A DNA stretch of 64,000 bases from Saccharophagus sp. K07. Its GTDB lineage: Bacteria; Pseudomonadota; Gammaproteobacteria; Pseudomonadales; Cellvibrionaceae. The position numbers and the translations under genes were made by a program. The notes under the pieces are model-generated. The model did no database searches and was not told where the DNA came from. It saw only the letters and a program-made list of their open reading frames with translations. Positions 9,756 through 19,943 of the stretch are shown in pieces. Each line of letters begins with the position of its first letter. Positions within the stretch are counted from its first letter, which is position 1. The stretch spans positions 372,001-436,000 of the forward strand of contig NZ_QRAI01000001.1 of assembly GCF_014336955.1 (NCBI RefSeq). The letters run 5' to 3'.

Positions 9756-10069
9756 AGCGATTTATCTTATAAATTTTTCTTCTTCTTTAATAAGTTGTCC
9801 GCTGCTGTATAACCAGATATTTCAGTAGCGCTAAATCCTTTATGAAAAATTTTTCGACACCCTAGCCGCTTGGCCCCGGCAGATACCGTTCGTCACCTTA
9901 TTTCCAATCGCTATTGTTGGCTTTTGTGGCAAGTGTCAAATTTGCTTACAGCGCAGTACAAGGGCTTCTTAAGGTTTTTTGCTTAAGTGCTTGATGGAAA
10001 AGCCAAATTTGGATTTGGTTCAAATTGTGCTTTGCTTCGTTTGACTGTGATTTACTAGGAGATGTAACT

Positions 10070-10309
10070 GTGAATTATCGCAAAGGGGAGAAAGAAAAAA
10101 CCTGGTTCCGTACGGATCGCTTTTTTACCATCGGTGCTGAATGGTATGCCACCACACGGGAAGGCCGAAATCTGGGGCCGTTTAAAACCCGTTATCTGGC
10201 CGAGCAGGGGTTGATTCAATACATTATTGATGTGAAGAACAACCGCAAGCCGAGGTTACAGGTTGCCAAACCGACTAACGACGTTTGGAAAAGCAGTAAC
10301 TATATTTAA
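10070..10309 (+). CDS. DUF6316-like small protein
   Basis: A 79-residue protein starting VNYRKGEKEKTWFRTDRFF, matching the small family annotated DUF6316. The central text WYATTREGRNLGPFKTRYLAEQGL is typical. The GTG start is chosen because AGGAG lies 8 bases upstream; an in-frame TTG at 10025 has no ribosome site. Function unknown. It is monocistronic, with a 260-base spacer upstream that holds no other recognised gene. Confidence 0.65.
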   Translation: MNYRKGEKEKTWFRTDRFFTIGAEWYATTREGRNLGPFKTRYLAEQGLIQYIIDVKNNRKPRLQVAKPTNDVWKSSNYI

Positions 10310-10437
10310 TCCTCTAAAGGTTCAGCGCCTCTCTCATAAAGAGGCGCGGCTCTCCCCACGCCTCTTTAAATTCCTCATACATACGTATAGTTCAGGCAAT
10401 TGGATGTCTGTGAAAACACAGATTTCAGAGATGGCTT

Positions 10438-11457
10438 CTATAAGTAAATCTCTTCGCCAGTTTCCGCCGCCTTATAAATTGCCTCGATAATTTTCATATC
10501 GCTAAGCCCTTCTTGCCCAGAAGCGTAATCCGGCGGTGGATGGCCAGAAGAGATGAGTTGTCCCAGTTCTTCCATTTGCATCAGTTGATGATGTTCGTTG
10601 GGCAAATCGATCGGCTGAATGTGATCTTCGTCGGTGCGCAAAATACCGCTGAGCGGACCGTAGGAAAAAGCGGATTCCAATTTATAAAAAGCTTTTTCCG
10701 CTCGGATACAGAGTTCATCGATATAGTGCTCAAACCCCGCGTAGGCCGTGACATAAGTGCCGCGCGGAAATTTCATCTGCCAGGAAATACTGCCTTCAAC
10801 TTCGGCATATTTTTCGGTGTCTACAACCGGACCAAATTGCGCTTTTACCGAAACGGGTTCCTCACCAGTAACGTAACGTGCAGCCTGAATGCAATAAATG
10901 CCCACATCCATCAGGGCGCCGCCGCCGGATAATGTTTGGTTCAAACGCCACTGACCGGGTTCGCCGACATTAATGCTGAAAATTGCATTGATGTAATCTA
11001 CTTTGCCGTAAGTTTTATTGCGTCCCCATTCAGCAATTTGTCGGTGAAAGCGATTGAAGCGCAGGCGATATCCAACTGCCAAGTGCACACCCGCTGCGCG
11101 ACAGGCTTCGATCATGCGCTCTGCGTCTGCAATATTGGTGGCCATGGGCTTTTCCACAATCACGTGTTTTCCTGCTTTGGCTGCGCGGATCGTAAAGTCT
11201 GCGTGCATGCTGTTGGGCAAGCATATGTAGACGGCATCTATATCTGGGCAATCGACAATACGATCAAAATTTTCATAATTCAGAATATTGTCTTGTGCCA
11301 AATTCCATTCTTTTTGCCATTGGGCAGCCTTATCCGGGCTGCCCGAAACGATTCCTGTCAGTTTCCAGAATTGGGAATTTTGCAGGGCGGGGGCGATGCG
11401 GTCTGTGGCGTAATGCCCAAGACCGACTAAAGCTAACCCAAGTTTTTTCTTGCTCAC
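10438..11457 (-). CDS. Gfo/Idh/MocA-family NAD(P)-dependent oxidoreductase
   Basis: A sugar or polyol dehydrogenase-type protein of 339 residues. The N-terminal Rossmann fold shows the GLGHYA glycine motif, the nucleotide-fold middle has VEKPMATN (the EKP motif holding the catalytic lysine), and the C-terminal GFO_IDH_MocA domain follows. The GTG at 11457 is preferred because AGGAAAGAG lies just upstream; an in-frame ATG at 11496 would overlap the gene before it. It directly follows the GH67 gene on the same strand, so a role in sugar or uronate catabolism is likely. The exact substrate is unknown. Confidence 0.88.
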   Translation of the reverse strand: MSKKKLGLALVGLGHYATDRIAPALQNSQFWKLTGIVSGSPDKAAQWQKEWNLAQDNILNYENFDRIVDCPDIDAVYICLPNSMHADFTIRAAKAGKHVIVEKPMATNIADAERMIEACRAAGVHLAVGYRLRFNRFHRQIAEWGRNKTYGKVDYINAIFSINVGEPGQWRLNQTLSGGGALMDVGIYCIQAARYVTGEEPVSVKAQFGPVVDTEKYAEVEGSISWQMKFPRGTYVTAYAGFEHYIDELCIRAEKAFYKLESAFSYGPLSGILRTDEDHIQPIDLPNEHHQLMQMEELGQLISSGHPPPDYASGQEGLSDMKIIEAIYKAAETGEEIYL

Positions 11458-11473
11458 GGCTATATCTCTTTCC

Positions 11474-13669
11474 TTACTTACCTTGGCCTGGCGCATGGGG
11501 AAATTTCAATTTCATATATTCTTCCAAAGTGCCTTGCGGTTTTTCCAAACCTGTAGGAATTGGTTTCTTGGAAAAGCTCTGGAAATAAAGCACACAGGCG
11601 TTGCGCCACCAATAGGCTTCTTTCTCCTGAATACCCAGCGCCATTTGCACTTGTCTGAACTGATAAGGATCGATTTTTCCCTGCAAGCTGTTCCACGTAT
11701 TTTTCATGGCGGTGACATCGGCTGCGCCTTGGTAATAGCGATGTACAAGTTCATCCCACAAGGTGCGGCCGGAGCGGGTTTTATAATCCCAACTCACGTG
11801 GTGGAACCACAAAAGAAATTCTTCCGGAATGGTTTCTGGTGAGGCATAGAGATCGCGCACAGGTGGAAAATATTGTTCGACCGCGTTGACGCCCGAGGGT
11901 GAGCGATCAAAACCAATGCCGGATGGACTTGCGCGATGATAATAGACCGAGGTCCAGTCATCGCGGCCCAAATCTTTGATCCAAGGACCAGGGCCGTAGT
12001 GGTGGCCTTCATCCATAATGTGATGCAAACCGAGTGGCGTCATATAGTTCACGGTAATTTCCCGTGAGTCCATCATCATATCGGTTACGGTCGCGACAAC
12101 TTCGGCATCATTGCTCAGTGTCATGCGGACCCATTCGTCGGCGATTTCGCGCGCAGATAATTGATGATCCCACGCGAGTCGGCCAAAGACATACCAGTTG
12201 GATTGCAAAATAATATGGCCGGTCCAGTTGCGGTCGGTGCCTATATTGGCAACGCCGGCAATACCGGAAATATTGTTATTAAACAGTGAGCCATCGATGA
12301 CTTTGGCTACGCTTGAACCTGCGCCTTTCGCATAGGTGTCGCTATCCAAAACTTCTTTAAATAAAGTACCCAAATAAACTGCGTGAGTACTAAAGCCGAG
12401 ATATTCCAAGGTGATTTGGAATTCCATCATCAGAGGAGTTTTTGGCATGGCGCCAAACAATGGGCTAAAAGGTTCGCGCGGTTGAAAATCGATTGGTCCG
12501 TTTTTCACTTGAACCAGAACATTGTTGCGAAATTGGCCGTCGAGCGGTTTGAATTCTGAATAAGCTTGTTTAGACCGCTCTTCATTTTTCTCATTGGCAT
12601 AGACAAATGCCCGCCACATAACCACACCACCGTGGGATGCCAATGCATCCGCAAGCATATTGGCACCTTCTGCGTGGCTGCGGCCAAAATCGCCCGGGCC
12701 GGGTTGTCCTTCGGAATTGGCTTTCACCAGAAAGCCACCGAAATCCGGAATGATGCTGTAGATTTCTTTGGCTTTTTCCTGCCACCAGCGCTGTACTTCT
12801 GGATTGAGCGGATCGGAGGTTTTTAATCCGCCGATCAATTGCGGCGAGCTGAATTTGACCGACAAATAAACCTTGATGCCATAGGGGCGGAAAATATCGG
12901 CAAGAGCCGCCGCTTTTTCCAGATATTGCGGAGTCAGAATCAATGGATCTGCGTTGACGTTATTCAGCACAGTACCGTTAATGCCGATGGAAGCGTTTGC
13001 GCGTGCGTAATCGTAATAACGCTGCTCCTGATAATCCGGCAGTTTGTGCCAGTCCCAAATGGATTGCCCCGCGTAGCCGCGCTCCACATGTCGGTCCAGA
13101 TTATCCCAGTGATTTAATACGCGCAGATCCATTTTGGGTGCCGAAACAATGCTGACCTGATCAATGGATTGCTGGGTCTGCAGCAGGCGCAAAAAGTGAA
13201 AGGTTCCGTAAAGGGCGCCTATATCGGTGTTTGCCGCAATCACAGTGACGGTTTTGCCGCGCACTTTTTGTTTGCGGATCAGATAGCCTTCCTTGCCTAG
13301 ATCAGCCAACTCCGCTAGCTGCAGCTCCGCAATCAACGAGGAGTTCTGTGGTGTGCCAACAATAAGTTGATGGTTGGCAATGGAGGTTTTATTTGGCAGC
13401 GCTTTACCTAATAGTCCGCGCAGGGCATAACTTAACTCCTGCCGAATCACTTCGCTGGTTGGGGATTGCCCTTCCACAAGAACAGATTGCAGTTGTTTCT
13501 GATAGTGCTTTTTGCGCGTTTGGTCTTGCAATTCATCGTATTTAAGCCAGAGCCGGTAGCCATCCTCGCCAGCAAAATAAAACTGTGCCCAACTCAGTGA
13601 TGCCGTGAGCGTCAGAGCGAAAAAATAAACAATAAAGGTAATAGGACGGAAAAAATGTTTTATCTGCAT
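11474..13669 (-). CDS. Alpha-glucuronidase, glycoside hydrolase family 67
   Basis: Removes 4-O-methyl-glucuronic acid from the end of xylo-oligosaccharides. The 731-residue protein carries a cleavable signal (about 1-28, ending SLSWA-Q), so it is exported and probably periplasmic or membrane-linked. The family's catalytic residues are visible: E320 in KANSEGQPGPG as acid, D394 in VKNGPIDFQP and E422 in ITLEYLGF. Spacing agrees closely with the characterised Cellvibrio enzyme. The N-terminal alpha/beta domain, central barrel and C-terminal helical dimer domain are all present. It leads a two-gene minus-strand unit with the oxidoreductase. Confidence 0.96.
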   Translation of the reverse strand: MQIKHFFRPITFIVYFFALTLTASLSWAQFYFAGEDGYRLWLKYDELQDQTRKKHYQKQLQSVLVEGQSPTSEVIRQELSYALRGLLGKALPNKTSIANHQLIVGTPQNSSLIAELQLAELADLGKEGYLIRKQKVRGKTVTVIAANTDIGALYGTFHFLRLLQTQQSIDQVSIVSAPKMDLRVLNHWDNLDRHVERGYAGQSIWDWHKLPDYQEQRYYDYARANASIGINGTVLNNVNADPLILTPQYLEKAAALADIFRPYGIKVYLSVKFSSPQLIGGLKTSDPLNPEVQRWWQEKAKEIYSIIPDFGGFLVKANSEGQPGPGDFGRSHAEGANMLADALASHGGVVMWRAFVYANEKNEERSKQAYSEFKPLDGQFRNNVLVQVKNGPIDFQPREPFSPLFGAMPKTPLMMEFQITLEYLGFSTHAVYLGTLFKEVLDSDTYAKGAGSSVAKVIDGSLFNNNISGIAGVANIGTDRNWTGHIILQSNWYVFGRLAWDHQLSAREIADEWVRMTLSNDAEVVATVTDMMMDSREITVNYMTPLGLHHIMDEGHHYGPGPWIKDLGRDDWTSVYYHRASPSGIGFDRSPSGVNAVEQYFPPVRDLYASPETIPEEFLLWFHHVSWDYKTRSGRTLWDELVHRYYQGAADVTAMKNTWNSLQGKIDPYQFRQVQMALGIQEKEAYWWRNACVLYFQSFSKKPIPTGLEKPQGTLEEYMKLKFPHAPGQGK

Positions 13670-13705
13670 TGTGTGACCTTATGGGTTGTTGTCACATCCG
13701 TGCGA

Positions 13706-15100
13706 TTATTCTGGTAATTCAGCGGATTCTGAGGGCTCCATAGGTGCCACTGGATCATTCTCCGTTGTATCCACTGGTCCTTTTTCCTCTGACGAATCCA
13801 TTATCTCAATTTCTGGTTCATTTGCCTCTGCGGGTTCAACGGATTCGATTATTTCTGCCGGTTCATTGATTTCCGCTTCTGCAGGCTCGTTATTCTCGAT
13901 AGTTTGAGGTTCTTCTATTATTTCCTGAATCTCTTCTCTCTGTGGTTCATTTATTTCTACTGAAATATTCTCATTTATTGCGTCTGCGTCCGTTCCTGCT
14001 TCTGGTTGTATCGGTATAGGTGCATCCTTGACCGCTGGTTGCGCGCGATGCGCTTTGACTACGGTAAAGCGGAAAATTCCGATGACCTGATTGGCCTCGG
14101 TCAAAACATGAATTTCCCATTTCCCTGTGGGGTAGGGAGGAAAGTTTAGCTTATGTGTCCAAGCTCGGTAGCCTTCTTCACGCCCACCATTGATATCCAA
14201 CGCAATTCTATCGATGGTTCTACCGTTGAGCCGCCATTCGTGATAAATGCGCTCCCGCAAGCCTCTAGGTGCGCGAATAGCGGTATAGGCATAAAGCCCG
14301 GATTTTAGCTGTTCGTCCGTTATAACCTTTAATGCGCGCGTAGGCTCGCGTTTTGATACATCGATTTGATCGGTCACGGCCACTTTGGTAAGGCGCAGAG
14401 TAGCTGGAGGAATCCAGGTGCGCGTATAAAGACCTATACTCGCGGTAAGAGCGACTATCGCAACCACAAAAAGTGCACGCCACCACCAGCGCCAGCGCAA
14501 GGCTCTTATGATTCCCGGCAAAGACAAAATAATAGCTGCGCCCAAGGCCAGCAGATAAGTTTTTGGTGTTGGCAGATAAAAAATAATGGGAAGCGCGGTA
14601 AGCAGAACCGCGAATAAGGTGAAGCCGTGAAAAATAAAATAGCGCCAGCGTTGCGCGGCTATCCAGCGGTAATAAATAGGATCTATGATGGATAAAACGG
14701 CAAATAAAATCAGAATCGAGGTAAAAACGGCTTGGCCGGTATTCCATGCGGTGGTAATAAAGAAAAAGGGGATAACAAAAAACAGGCTTTCCTGATGCAC
14801 CATCTGGGTGACAAAGCTGAGCAGTGGGGGAGGCAGCTCAAAGCCGAACCAGTGGGAAATGCCGCGGCGTAATAATTTCTCCAGTGCCAACCACGCCCAG
14901 CTGGCCAACATCAACACGGAAAGAATCTGCGCAAATTTTTCCTGTTCGCGCTCTACCAGAAAAAAGCTCGCGGCGCCGGATACAAACCCAATAATGGCAA
15001 TCGCCCAGGGATATTTCTGTAGCAGACGTGCACCCAGCGCCAACAGCGCTTTTAATCGCGCCGTAGCTATAGGGTATCTGGCGGGATTTAAAAATGACAT
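13706..15100 (-). CDS. DUF5924/DUF2914 membrane protein with Glu/Pro-rich tail
   Basis: A 464-residue inner-membrane protein. About seven hydrophobic segments fill residues 30-240. A periplasmic DUF2914-like domain (about 245-355) follows, with VAVTDQI, the YHEWRLNG strand and the TGKWEIHVLTE ending. The last 100 residues form a low-complexity tail rich in Glu, Pro, Asn and Ile with a repeating NEPAE pattern. Function unknown. The ATG shares one base with the stop of the upstream gene (TAATG), showing coupling. Confidence 0.75.
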   Translation of the reverse strand: MSFLNPARYPIATARLKALLALGARLLQKYPWAIAIIGFVSGAASFFLVEREQEKFAQILSVLMLASWAWLALEKLLRRGISHWFGFELPPPLLSFVTQMVHQESLFFVIPFFFITTAWNTGQAVFTSILILFAVLSIIDPIYYRWIAAQRWRYFIFHGFTLFAVLLTALPIIFYLPTPKTYLLALGAAIILSLPGIIRALRWRWWWRALFVVAIVALTASIGLYTRTWIPPATLRLTKVAVTDQIDVSKREPTRALKVITDEQLKSGLYAYTAIRAPRGLRERIYHEWRLNGRTIDRIALDINGGREEGYRAWTHKLNFPPYPTGKWEIHVLTEANQVIGIFRFTVVKAHRAQPAVKDAPIPIQPEAGTDADAINENISVEINEPQREEIQEIIEEPQTIENNEPAEAEINEPAEIIESVEPAEANEPEIEIMDSSEEKGPVDTTENDPVAPMEPSESAELPE

Positions 15101-15723
15101 TAGTGTGAGGCGTTAACGCGCCGACTCTTTTCAACACGCGCAATCAATTCGGTGCGTTCTGCCAAGGTTAAAACCCGCGGTGTAACGATTGGAGTTTTGT
15201 AGTCCGGCTGAAGAAAGGGGCTGAATCTATGCTGTCTGCGCAAACTTTCGCTGGCGATCACACCTATGATCCGAGGCACACTGGTTGCCATCGCCAAAAG
15301 CCTTTTTTTCATCGGGCCGTGTGCATTGTGGGTGAATGCCCATACTCGAAGAGGTCCAAAGGTCTCATCCAAACTTGCTCCGCTACGCAAGCAACTATGT
15401 AGAAGTCCTATATAAGCGATACGTGGATTGGCAGGTGTGCTGCCGATCGGTGTGCGACAGCAGCTGGCATACCAGCGATAGAGCCCAGTGGGGGACAAAC
15501 GCATGCACGCGAGATACTTCAGTCCCTTGGTGAAATGCACGTCCGCCACAGAAGCTGGAATCACATCGCTGCCGGCGTTTTTGTCCAGAATTGTCTGCGG
15601 ATCACCTAAAAAATGCGCAAACGCCTGGCAGTCTCGGCAGTAACACAGAATGCGGCCGCGCGGCCGAGCATGAGCAACGTAACCGGCCAGCTGACCGCAG
15701 CGACACTGAAGTGGGTGATGCAT
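15100..15723 (-). CDS. DUF6151-family protein (GFA-like)
   Basis: A 207-residue protein with an N-terminal cysteine cluster (CRCG, then CYCRDCQ, and later ASCCRTP). This recalls zinc-binding glutathione-dependent formaldehyde-activating (GFA) proteins and matches DUF6151. A structural zinc role is inferred from the cysteines. It is translationally coupled to the DUF5924 membrane protein downstream. Confidence 0.7.
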   Translation of the reverse strand: MHHPLQCRCGQLAGYVAHARPRGRILCYCRDCQAFAHFLGDPQTILDKNAGSDVIPASVADVHFTKGLKYLACMRLSPTGLYRWYASCCRTPIGSTPANPRIAYIGLLHSCLRSGASLDETFGPLRVWAFTHNAHGPMKKRLLAMATSVPRIIGVIASESLRRQHRFSPFLQPDYKTPIVTPRVLTLAERTELIARVEKSRRVNASH

Positions 15724-15865
15724 AGTTGCGTGGCTCCATACTCGTGGAAGACGCGAATATATTACGCCTGGGATTTTCCGTCAGCACGAATTACGAAATA
15801 TCATCAAGGCTGTTTTGTAGTGCTTCGTTTGCTTGGGTTTCCCGCAGACTGAATAAATACGGATA

Positions 15866-15894
15866 AGAAAAAAGGCCCCAGAGGGGCCTTTTGT
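15866..15894 (-). terminator. Rho-independent terminator of the fimX-like gene
   Basis: A ten-pair stem (AAAAGGCCCC / GGGGCCTTTT) with a three-base loop, followed on the minus strand by a run of Ts. It sits about 25 bases past the stop of the gene at 15918. Confidence 0.88.
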
Positions 15895-15917
15895 CGATTG
15901 CGATAAAAAATGGATTT

Positions 15918-18023
15918 TTAACCTTCGGTGTCAAAATCGTAATCCATCGATTCTGTCGGTCCTTGCAGATAATAACCTTGAATATAATGCACGCCCGATT
16001 GCCAGAGTTTTGAAAGAACGCTGGCATTTTCCACGAAGGGCACAATGGTGATTTTTTCGTGTTCGTGAATTTGTGCCACCAGATTGCTCAGCGCTTCCGG
16101 CTCACCTGTGCCGTTTTGCAATTCTTTGGTAAATGAACCATCCACTTTTATGTATTGCGCAGAGACATGCTCCAGTGCGTTGAATGGATTCAGTGCACAA
16201 CCAAAATGGCTGATACTGCACGAACAACCTAAGGCGGTAATTTGTGCGGTAAAGGTTTTGGCAATATTCAGGTGATCATTAACGTCATTTTCCTGCAATT
16301 GGAAAATAATTGCTTCCGGTGGCAATTTTGCCGCTTTAAAGGCGACCCCGAGCCAAGGTGGCAGGGTAGTGTCTTTGAGCGATTCTTTGCTGAGGTTGAT
16401 GATCAAATGGGTGTTATTGCCGGAAGCGCGGTGTTGGGCAAGCACTTTGATGGCTTCGAGAATAACCCAGCGGTCAATTTTGGTGGTTGCGCCGATTTCC
16501 GCGGCAACATCCAAAAATTCCGTTGGTGACATGCCCATATTATTATCGTCCACCATTCGCAGCAGCACTTCGTAATGCTCTTTGTCGGAGCCGCGCAAGC
16601 TGAGGATCGGTTGGAACAACAAACGGAAACGCCCGCGATTGAGGGCGTTTTGCACCATTTTCGCAATTTCTTTGGGAGAGCGGCCGCTCTTGGTTTGTTG
16701 CTCTTCTTCCTCGAAAGTGGTTGCCAAAATGGCTTTGTCTTTCTGTGCTTTGTTCAGTGTGACTTCGTAGGCTTTCAGCGCTTGCGACACTGGTGTGTCG
16801 GAATTGCTGGTGGTTTCGTTGATAATGCTGACGCCCGCGTAATACATAAATTGCAGAGTTGCGCCGTCGATATCGACGATCTGACTGCGCATGGCTTTGG
16901 CAATTTCCTCGCCGCGGCTTTGTGCTATATCCACATTGATTTTGGGAATCAGCAACATAAAGCCAGCTTCATTGAAACGGCACAGGATATCGCCACTTTT
17001 CACCAGCGTTTTCAGATAGGCAGCTATATTGCCCAATACCAAATCGGCGGACGCCAGTCCCAATTTTTGTTGTACGGTTTCGAGAAAATCGGAGATGGCG
17101 ATGTAGAGCAGCGCTCCGGTCGTGTGATTTTGTACGGCGGAATCGACCGTTTCTTCCAGTTTTTCGATCAAATAATTTTTGTTGTACAAGCCAGTTACCA
17201 GATCCTGATTGCGGATCTGATTTAGCTGCGCCTCTAATTCGGTGTTGTTGATCGAATTCGAGCGAATGACAAATTGAATACAGAGTTCTTCTTCGTATTG
17301 CGATTTGCGAACTTCGACGCTGAGATTTCTGGGTTCCTGATCTTTGCCCAGTGCCTGAAATGTCAGCTTGGCCGTTTCGACATCACTGCCGCGCAACATG
17401 AATTCTTTGAGAAATTCTTTAACCCGCTCCTGGTCCTGTTCCTCCACCATATCGATAACCGGCATACATTCCAGGTCGTCGCGCTCCTGGTAGCCGAGCA
17501 GCTCAGCAAACGATTGGTTGGTGTACAGAAACATACCGTCCTGGACAAAGGCAATGGCATCGCGCGAGCTGTCCAGCAGCTGTTGGTTGCGGCGTTCGAT
17601 TTCTTTGTAGCGGCGTTCCGCCAAGCGTTGCTGCGCGCGGTTTTCCCGGTTGATCAACTCGCGGTTGATCACTTGCAGCAGGTGCTGGTCTTCATCCAAA
17701 CGCACAACGTCCGCCGCGCCCAACTTCAATCCCTCTACTATGGCGTGAGTGCCTTCTTCATCAGTGAGAAGGATCATCGGGATATCTTTGGCAAGGCGGC
17801 GGATTTGTTTGATGGCGGTGGCAGGCGGGACGTTTTGGGTGGAATCCAGTCCTATCACCAGATCCCATGACTGCTCTTGGAGAAGCTTTGCCAGGGCCTC
17901 TTCACTTTCAACGTGCTGTGCCCGGGTAGGTCGCCCTCCGTTATGCAGCATGCTGATCAGTCGTTCAGCTTCTGAGCGGGAGTCATTGAGTATTAATAAT
18001 CGTACGGTCGGAATCGAGGTCAT
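15918..18023 (-). CDS. fimX: FimX-like degenerate GGDEF-EAL c-di-GMP effector
   Basis: A 701-residue cytoplasmic protein with the FimX order REC-like (1-125), PAS (about 145-260), GGDEF (about 270-430) and EAL (about 460-690). The REC-like domain shows no clear acidic phospho-acceptor motif. The GGDEF site is replaced by a sequence around RFNEAGF, so cyclase activity is unlikely. The EAL motif is EVL at residues 485-487, as in Pseudomonas FimX, which binds c-di-GMP without cleaving it and controls type IV pili. Length is close to FimX (about 690). A FimX-type receptor is the best call. The next gene upstream on this strand is PilZ-like, as expected beside fimX. Confidence 0.85.
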   Translation of the reverse strand: MTSIPTVRLLILNDSRSEAERLISMLHNGGRPTRAQHVESEEALAKLLQEQSWDLVIGLDSTQNVPPATAIKQIRRLAKDIPMILLTDEEGTHAIVEGLKLGAADVVRLDEDQHLLQVINRELINRENRAQQRLAERRYKEIERRNQQLLDSSRDAIAFVQDGMFLYTNQSFAELLGYQERDDLECMPVIDMVEEQDQERVKEFLKEFMLRGSDVETAKLTFQALGKDQEPRNLSVEVRKSQYEEELCIQFVIRSNSINNTELEAQLNQIRNQDLVTGLYNKNYLIEKLEETVDSAVQNHTTGALLYIAISDFLETVQQKLGLASADLVLGNIAAYLKTLVKSGDILCRFNEAGFMLLIPKINVDIAQSRGEEIAKAMRSQIVDIDGATLQFMYYAGVSIINETTSNSDTPVSQALKAYEVTLNKAQKDKAILATTFEEEEQQTKSGRSPKEIAKMVQNALNRGRFRLLFQPILSLRGSDKEHYEVLLRMVDDNNMGMSPTEFLDVAAEIGATTKIDRWVILEAIKVLAQHRASGNNTHLIINLSKESLKDTTLPPWLGVAFKAAKLPPEAIIFQLQENDVNDHLNIAKTFTAQITALGCSCSISHFGCALNPFNALEHVSAQYIKVDGSFTKELQNGTGEPEALSNLVAQIHEHEKITIVPFVENASVLSKLWQSGVHYIQGYYLQGPTESMDYDFDTEG

Positions 18024-18251
18024 ACCACTTCAGCTTATATGGTCGGAGGGGGCCGCCCCTCGGCCTCCCAAGCGCGGCTTATATAATTGTCCGTCGTCAG
18101 TGGGATATCGAATAAGCGCAACAGTTTACTGAAATACCAAGTATAGTCCTAGCCTGCAAAGTCCCCACGAAAAATAACAATTCAAGTATTGGACAATCCG
18201 AATGATCGCCCAGGATTCTTATCTGAATTCGTGAACTTGTCAGTGGATTGC

Positions 18252-19943
18252 TTAAAAGTCGTTGCTGTCACTTGACAGGGTTTCGAAGCCAAACAGTTTG
18301 AGTTTAGCGGTGGAAAAGACGCATTTATTCAGTCGCACACTGATAACGTCGCCATCCTGTTTGAGTTTCAGGCGCATATTTTCTTGGAATGGCACCGACG
18401 CGGTTAACAGGCTGGGTGGTTGATCTTCCATAACCGGCGTAGGGATATGAATGGCGCGCATAAAATCGGTTTGCCCGCCCATATCCATCACACAGGCCGC
18501 GCCGTAGGGTACTGGCTGGTGAGTGAGCACTTGGATGCCGAGTTGTGAGCCGCCTTTGAGCTGGCGAATCCAGCGCACTACGCCAATGCTCCAGACCCGG
18601 CGATCCGGCTCGCGCAAACCGATCAATTCGCCCGCTTCCACACGACTGGTCGGCAGATCTCCCTGCCAAAAAATACAGTATCCGCCGCTGCTTTGATTTT
18701 GTAACACCACCCGGTAAGTGGTTTGGCGCGCGGGTTTGGGGGAGTCAATGCTCTTTTTACCGCTCATGCTGGCGATCAGAGCGTCGAAGCCGCCGGAGAG
18801 AAATGAGTCGCCGAGGATCTCGTCTTTCGGATTGATAAAACGGTCGAATTCGACGCTGCCGCACAGTTGATAGTGGCAATCGATCAAGCCGACGCACGCG
18901 TCTATCTCGACATCTATGCGGCGGCGGTCCTGGCGGCGCTGGGCCGGGTTGCCCCAGCAGTGCAACATATGGTCGATCAGGCTGGAGGGCATATCCGGTG
19001 GCGCAGTCACGCTGGGCATTTGCCCGAGCCAATCGGCGCCAGGATTGGGGCGGTTGCCCGTGAGTTTGCAGAGCTGGCCGACCAGGGAGTGAAAATCCAG
19101 CTCCAGCACCCGGTGATTCGGGTCGCCGTCAAAGCGGCTTTTGCTGACCGGGCCCGCGTCCTGATGCAGATCCACCAGAAACAGATTGCTTTCGTCCTCG
19201 GTGGCGGACGGGTGCAGTTGCACATGGCGCGCCCAGGATTCCAGGGCGCGATAGGCGATGGCTATATCGTTTTGCGCCAACTGGTTGGGGCGGATACTGC
19301 CCATCACCACTAGGCGCACATATTGTTCAGTAATGGTCTGGGCGCCAGTGCCGACCGCGACCGGTGCGGGGCGGTCGTGCAGATCGTAATACTCCGCCAC
19401 CTGATACAGAGTGTGGGCGCGCAGCCACATGGATGGTGGAATAGGGGTGTAGAGCTGATACGCGCGCAACATCAACAAGCTGAGCGCCGAGAGCGCGCGA
19501 TGCAAGGAATTCAGCAATATTGCCTGTTTTTGCGCTTTCAGTTTTTTTTGCTGCACCAGTTCTTTGGCGCACAGGGTATAACCGTCCAGCAGATGCTTCT
19601 GCAGGGCTTGCGCCAGCAGCGCTGTTTTCTGCGCCGGTTCCGGCAAAATCAAAGGCTGTTGCAGAAAATCTTTTAATAAACCGAGTAGGGATTGCTGGGT
19701 TACCGGCCAGAATGCTTCGAGCATTTCATAGCGAGTTTCGGGATCGGTCTTGAGGTGAGTGATTTCCGGGATGGCTTCGTAAAGCTCTATACAGGTGTTT
19801 TTGACTTGGGTCAGCTTGAGGTTGTCGAGCCAGATTTTGACCTTCGCCAGCTTGTTGCTAGCACAGAAGCTGAGCAGATTGATGTCCTGCGGCGGCAGCT
19901 TGAATTGGGAAAGACTCAGAATCGGTTCAAATATTTGGCTCAT
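18252..19943 (-). CDS. Helical-repeat protein with C-terminal PilZ-like domain (FimX neighbour)
   Basis: A 563-residue cytoplasmic protein. The first 400 residues are alpha-helical with no clear family motif. The C-terminal part (about 415-520) resembles PilZ: QNQSSGGYCIFW, then the RVEAGELIGLRE and WSIGVVRWI strands and LGIQVL. The usual RxxxR c-di-GMP motif is not obvious, so ligand binding is uncertain. Homologues sit beside fimX in pseudomonads and are sometimes labelled molecular chaperones. The start at 19943 is preferred over 19970 because AAAGG lies about 8 bases upstream. It precedes the fimX-like gene on the same strand, with a 228-base gap. Confidence 0.7.
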   Translation of the reverse strand: MSQIFEPILSLSQFKLPPQDINLLSFCASNKLAKVKIWLDNLKLTQVKNTCIELYEAIPEITHLKTDPETRYEMLEAFWPVTQQSLLGLLKDFLQQPLILPEPAQKTALLAQALQKHLLDGYTLCAKELVQQKKLKAQKQAILLNSLHRALSALSLLMLRAYQLYTPIPPSMWLRAHTLYQVAEYYDLHDRPAPVAVGTGAQTITEQYVRLVVMGSIRPNQLAQNDIAIAYRALESWARHVQLHPSATEDESNLFLVDLHQDAGPVSKSRFDGDPNHRVLELDFHSLVGQLCKLTGNRPNPGADWLGQMPSVTAPPDMPSSLIDHMLHCWGNPAQRRQDRRRIDVEIDACVGLIDCHYQLCGSVEFDRFINPKDEILGDSFLSGGFDALIASMSGKKSIDSPKPARQTTYRVVLQNQSSGGYCIFWQGDLPTSRVEAGELIGLREPDRRVWSIGVVRWIRQLKGGSQLGIQVLTHQPVPYGAACVMDMGGQTDFMRAIHIPTPVMEDQPPSLLTASVPFQENMRLKLKQDGDVISVRLNKCVFSTAKLKLFGFETLSSDSNDF

